This document shows positions 7,070 to 9,374 of a stretch of 9,374 nucleotides of DNA, piece by piece. Positions within the stretch are counted from its first letter, which is position 1. Every line of letters begins with the position of its first letter. The position numbers and the translations under genes were made by a program. Below the pieces are notes generated by a model. The model saw only the letters and a list, made by a program, of their open reading frames with translations, ran no database searches and was not told the DNA's origin. Source of the stretch: Solobacterium sp. (GTDB taxonomy: Bacteria > Bacillota_I > Bacilli_A > Erysipelotrichales > Erysipelotrichaceae); contig JAFYGX010000008.1 of NCBI GenBank assembly GCA_017543025.1, positions 1-9,374 on the forward strand, read 5' to 3'.

Positions 7070-7771
7070 ATGTATAAACGTATTCTTCTCAAGCTGAGCG
7101 GAGAAGCGCTTTCCGGGGGCGGAAATGCCTTTGATCCGGTCGTTCTTGACCGGCTGGCAGCCGAACTGAAAGAGGTGCATGCGCTTGGCGTTGAAGTCGC
7201 TATTGTAGTAGGCGGCGGTAATTTCATTCGCGGCAAGAATCTCACGGAGATCGGAATCGACCGGGTACAGGGCGATCATATGGGAATGCTTGCGACAATC
7301 ATCAATGCGCTTGCGCTGCAGTCAAGCTTTGAGCGCAACGGACTGGATACCCGTGTGCAGACCAGTATTGATATTGTGAAAGTAGCAGAGCCGTTCATTG
7401 TACGCAGAGCGATCCGTCATCTGGAAAAAGGAAGGATTGTGATCTTTGGCGGCGGAACCGGATCACCGTTCTTTTCCACGGATACGACTGCCGCATTACG
7501 GGCTTCCGAGATCAAGGCAGATGTCATCCTGATGGCGAAAAACGGAGTGGACGGCGTATACAGCGACGACCCGAAGACAAACCCGAATGCAGAGCGGTTC
7601 AGTGAACTTACGTATATGGATGTGCTGAACAAAGGACTTCACGTCATGGACAGCACCGCCATCAGTATGTGCATGGACAACCATACAGAGCTCAGTGTCT
7701 TCAATATGAATGAACCCGGAAATATCGTTAAGGCAGTACAGGGAACCGCTGTCTGTACGATCATCAGATAA
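7070..7771 (+). CDS. pyrH: UMP kinase (uridylate kinase)
   Basis: 233 aa, close to the usual length of about 235-240 aa for bacterial hexameric UMP kinases. It phosphorylates UMP to UDP with ATP in the cytoplasm, an essential step of pyrimidine nucleotide synthesis. Amino-acid-kinase fold motifs are [12 protein letters not shown] (3-14), [10 protein letters not shown] (47-56), DHMGMLAT (69-76), [19 protein letters not shown] (127-145) and [12 protein letters not shown] (157-168), which read as a complete family set. The frame is open upstream to 6962, but I chose the ATG at 7070 because the family N-terminus starts here, GAGGA lies 10 nt before it and an extended -10 promoter falls in the upstream stretch. 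It is followed after 27 bp by frr, its usual partner. The usual upstream neighbours rpsB-tsf are missing; a divergent ppx gene is there instead, so the pair has its own promoter. Confidence 0.97.
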   Translation: MYKRILLKLSGEALSGGGNAFDPVVLDRLAAELKEVHALGVEVAIVVGGGNFIRGKNLTEIGIDRVQGDHMGMLATIINALALQSSFERNGLDTRVQTSIDIVKVAEPFIVRRAIRHLEKGRIVIFGGGTGSPFFSTDTTAALRASEIKADVILMAKNGVDGVYSDDPKTNPNAERFSELTYMDVLNKGLHVMDSTAISMCMDNHTELSVFNMNEPGNIVKAVQGTAVCTIIR

Positions 7772-7798
7772 TAAGCGCAGGCAGGAGGAAAAATTACT

Positions 7799-8347
7799 AT
7801 GGCTTATCCTATCGTAGATTCCAGTGAAAAGAAGATGGAAGGTGCGGTTGAGCATCTGAAGGAAGATCTTCAGACGATCCGTACCGGAATGGCAAACGCC
7901 GGCATGCTGAACAGTGTGAAAGTCGACTATTACGGAAGCCCGACACCGCTGAATCAGATCGCCAGCATCAAGGTGGAAGAAGGACGTGTTCTGGTTGTCA
8001 AGCCGTTCGACCCGTCCAGTCTCAAAGATATTGAAAAGGGAATCAATACAGCGAACCTCGGTATCGCTCCGCAGGATGACGGAAGCGTAATCCGCCTTGC
8101 GGTTCCGCAGATGACGGAAGAAACCCGTAAGGATATGGTCAAGAAGGTGAGCAAGATGGCGGAAGAAGCGAAGGTTGCGGTCCGCAATATCCGCCGGGAT
8201 GCCAACGATGCGATCAAGGCTGACAAGACCATGGATGAGGACATTCAGAAAGACGCCAAGAACGAAGTTCAGAAGCTGACAGACAAATATACAAAGAAAA
8301 TTGACGAAGTCGCTGCGAAAAAATCAAAAGAAGTGCTTGGCAAATAA
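7799..8347 (+). CDS. frr: Ribosome recycling factor
   Basis: 182 aa, against about 185 aa for the family. It splits post-termination ribosomes together with EF-G. The typical pattern is present from end to end: an N-terminal helix with LKEDLQTIRTGMAN (about 20-33), the domain II segment with SPTPLNQIASI and RVLVVKPFDPSSLKDIEKGI (about 62-83), GIAPQDDGSVIRLAVPQMTEE, and the long charged C-terminal helices with RNIRRDANDAIK (about 128-139) ending in lysine-rich sequence. AGGAGG at 7783-7788 precedes the ATG by 10 nt. It is the second gene of the pyrH operon. A strong terminator follows 36 bp after the stop; uppS and cdsA, which commonly follow frr in Bacillota, are not here. Confidence 0.98.
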   Translation: MAYPIVDSSEKKMEGAVEHLKEDLQTIRTGMANAGMLNSVKVDYYGSPTPLNQIASIKVEEGRVLVVKPFDPSSLKDIEKGINTANLGIAPQDDGSVIRLAVPQMTEETRKDMVKKVSKMAEEAKVAVRNIRRDANDAIKADKTMDEDIQKDAKNEVQKLTDKYTKKIDEVAAKKSKEVLGK

Positions 8348-8377
8348 GCAAGCCTCCAAGCAGAGATCAATTGCTTT

Positions 8378-9021
8378 GTGAAGACGCCTGGAATGAACCT
8401 TCCGGGCGTTTTATTTATGGTGCTGCTGTTCGGCTGCCGGCCGGCAGAGCCGAATGGCAGCGCAGACCCCGGCACACAGACCTCCTCCGTTTCCGGGACT
8501 GATTCCGGAACCGTGGACTCTGTCGGGAAACCCGATGAGGACGTGCGAAGCGCAGTGGATTTTGAACATGAACTGGATTCCTATGTACCGAAGAAGGATC
8601 ATTACAATTTCTACTTTACATACAAAACCGTCCATCCTTGGTGGGATGCGGTCGCGCTCGGTATGGAGGAAGCGCAGAGGCAGTTTCTGGAACGCGGAAT
8701 CACGATTACGTATGAATATATGGCACCGCCCGCTGCGTCTGCTGAGGATCAGATCAAAAGACTGCTGGAGGCGGAAGAAGGAGACTACGACGTCATCGGC
8801 GTGGATGTTGCGGATGAAGCTGTGATTTCACCGGTGCTGGATGAGATGGTGGAAGATGGCAGAAAAGTCATGACATTTTCCAGTTCGGATGCGGCTTCCG
8901 GATCGAGGAGGAAAACAGATGACCTGCATGCCTTTTAGCGTACACTTTGTGCATGGTTGTTCTGCGTCAGAAAGGTATTCCTCTGGATCAGGGCGTGAAT
9001 AGCACGCTGATCCGGTATTGA
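8378..9021 (+). pseudogene. Decayed solute-binding lipoprotein (periplasmic binding protein, sugar type)
   Basis: An open frame from 8378 (GTG; other starts at 8393 and 8417) to a stop at 8936-8938 reads like the first lobe of a ribose/galactose-type solute-binding lipoprotein. It has a short hydrophobic stretch ending in the lipobox-like LFGC, a Ser/Thr/Gly/Asp-rich linker, then NFYFTYKTVHPWWDAVALGM, an EDQIKRLLEAEEGDYDVIGV segment and VMTFSSSDAAS, the usual order of strand-helix elements in lobe one. The protein then ends after about 16 unrelated residues, at roughly half the family's length of about 320 aa. No start has a clear ribosome binding site, and the N-terminal codons lie in the frr terminator hairpin. 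In another frame, 8923-9021 encodes a short tail (VVLRQKGIPLDQGVNSTLI) that could be the original C-terminus, implying an internal deletion; this is a guess. A short intact protein is the alternative. Confidence 0.55.
8384..8415 (+). terminator. Intrinsic terminator after frr
   Basis: ACGCCTGGAA and TTCCGGGCGT form a 10-bp stem with one G-U wobble and a 6-nt TGAACC loop, followed by a T-rich tract (TTTTATTTA). It lies 36 bp after the frr stop and should end the pyrH-frr transcript. It overlaps every possible N-terminal codon region of the lipoprotein-like frame that follows. Confidence 0.87.
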
Positions 9022-9026
9022 GCTGC

Positions 9027-9374
9027 TCAGAATCCGGATATCACCGTAGGGTCAGTCAGATCATTGGTCTCGAAACAGGCGCGGATCCGGAAATGAAACT
9101 CCGGCCTGCCTTCAATCATGCGGACGCGCATCAGATATCCGGTTGTATCGCTGAGAAAGGTAAGATGATTCCGTTTTGCATAATTCATCATCGGTGAAAG
9201 GTCGAGCACATTCATTTCCTTCAGGCTGCGAAGCGCGACAACCTGTGAGACATTGAGACCGTTCGGTATGATGACTGCTGACTCCGGGATCTCGGTGATC
9301 GCGTTTTCATTCAGCACATAGCGATATGTGCCGACTCCGGATCGAATGGAGATTCTGCGGTCTTCGACCGGTCC
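9027..9374 (-). CDS. Unrecognised protein, C-terminal part (partial at window edge)
   Basis: The frame is open from the right edge of the window and stops with TGA at 9027-9029, giving at least 115 residues of a protein whose N-terminus lies outside. A GTG at 9317 is an internal candidate start, but the frame continues 19 codons upstream to the edge with sensible composition, and there is no ribosome binding site before it. Visible segments are YRYVLNENAITEIPESAVIIP, LDLSPMMNYAKRNHLTFLSD and PEFHFRIRACFETNDLTDPTV, a mixed alpha/beta composition with no membrane helix and no catalytic motif I know. I do not recognise the family. It converges on the decayed lipoprotein gene. A weak inverted repeat (ATCCGG/CCGGAT, 9010-9039) spans its stop codon but has no T-tract. 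Confidence 0.55.
   Translation of the reverse strand, partial: GPVEDRRISIRSGVGTYRYVLNENAITEIPESAVIIPNGLNVSQVVALRSLKEMNVLDLSPMMNYAKRNHLTFLSDTTGYLMRVRMIEGRPEFHFRIRACFETNDLTDPTVISGF

Noticed and set aside
9010..9039. Inverted repeat ATCCGG...CCGGAT around the stop of the right-edge gene, considered as a terminator
   Set aside because: The stem is short and interrupted, and no T-run follows on either strand.
1..9374. CRISPR array, tRNA/rRNA, insertion sequence, phage attachment site or toxin-antitoxin pair
   Set aside because: No regularly spaced direct repeats, cloverleaf-like sequence, transposase or integrase motifs, or paired small ORFs were seen on either strand. The degenerate c-di-GMP protein and its FAD partner do not match any defence system I know.

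Overview
The window looks like chromosomal DNA from a low-to-mid-GC Bacillota (Firmicutes). The evidence is strong AGGAGG-type ribosome binding sites, TATAAT-like promoters, intrinsic terminators with U-tracts, a pyrH-frr pair and a lipoprotein-type solute-binding protein. Gene content and style would fit the Erysipelotrichia, but that placement is a guess. No tRNA, rRNA, CRISPR array or insertion sequence is visible.

Left part (1-1791): the last 41 codons of a polyprenyl-phosphate GT2 glycosyltransferase (+) converge on a mannose-1-phosphate guanylyltransferase gene (manC-like, -). The two share one symmetrical bidirectional terminator. Together they suggest a surface-glycan or envelope sugar-nucleotide locus. 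The 335 bp between manC and the next gene holds two divergent promoters and a 9-bp inverted repeat.

Centre (1792-6057): a probable two-gene plus-strand operon. It encodes a 951-aa membrane c-di-GMP protein (about five TM helices, an intact GGDEF, a degenerate GGDEF, a degenerate EAL and a PAS-like tail), then a COG2509-type FAD-dependent dehydrogenase with a four-cysteine cluster. The operon overlaps tail-to-tail by 17 bp with a Ppx/GppA-family phosphatase gene (-). Its clearest intrinsic terminator lies inside the coding end of that opposing gene.

Right part (6911-9374): a divergent intergenic region drives ppx leftward and the essential housekeeping pair pyrH (UMP kinase) and frr (ribosome recycling factor) rightward. 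A strong terminator follows frr. The usual neighbours tsf (upstream) and uppS/cdsA (downstream) are absent. Immediately after, and overlapping that terminator, is what looks like a decayed solute-binding lipoprotein gene: no clear start or RBS, cut off after about the first lobe, with a possible out-of-frame C-terminal remnant. The window ends in the 3' part of an unrecognised minus-strand gene.

I do not see a convincing new defence or mobile system. The best leads are the mostly degenerate c-di-GMP protein paired with a FAD dehydrogenase, the terminator embedded in an opposing gene, the histidine-less cupin tail of the ManC homologue, and the broken lipoprotein gene behind frr.
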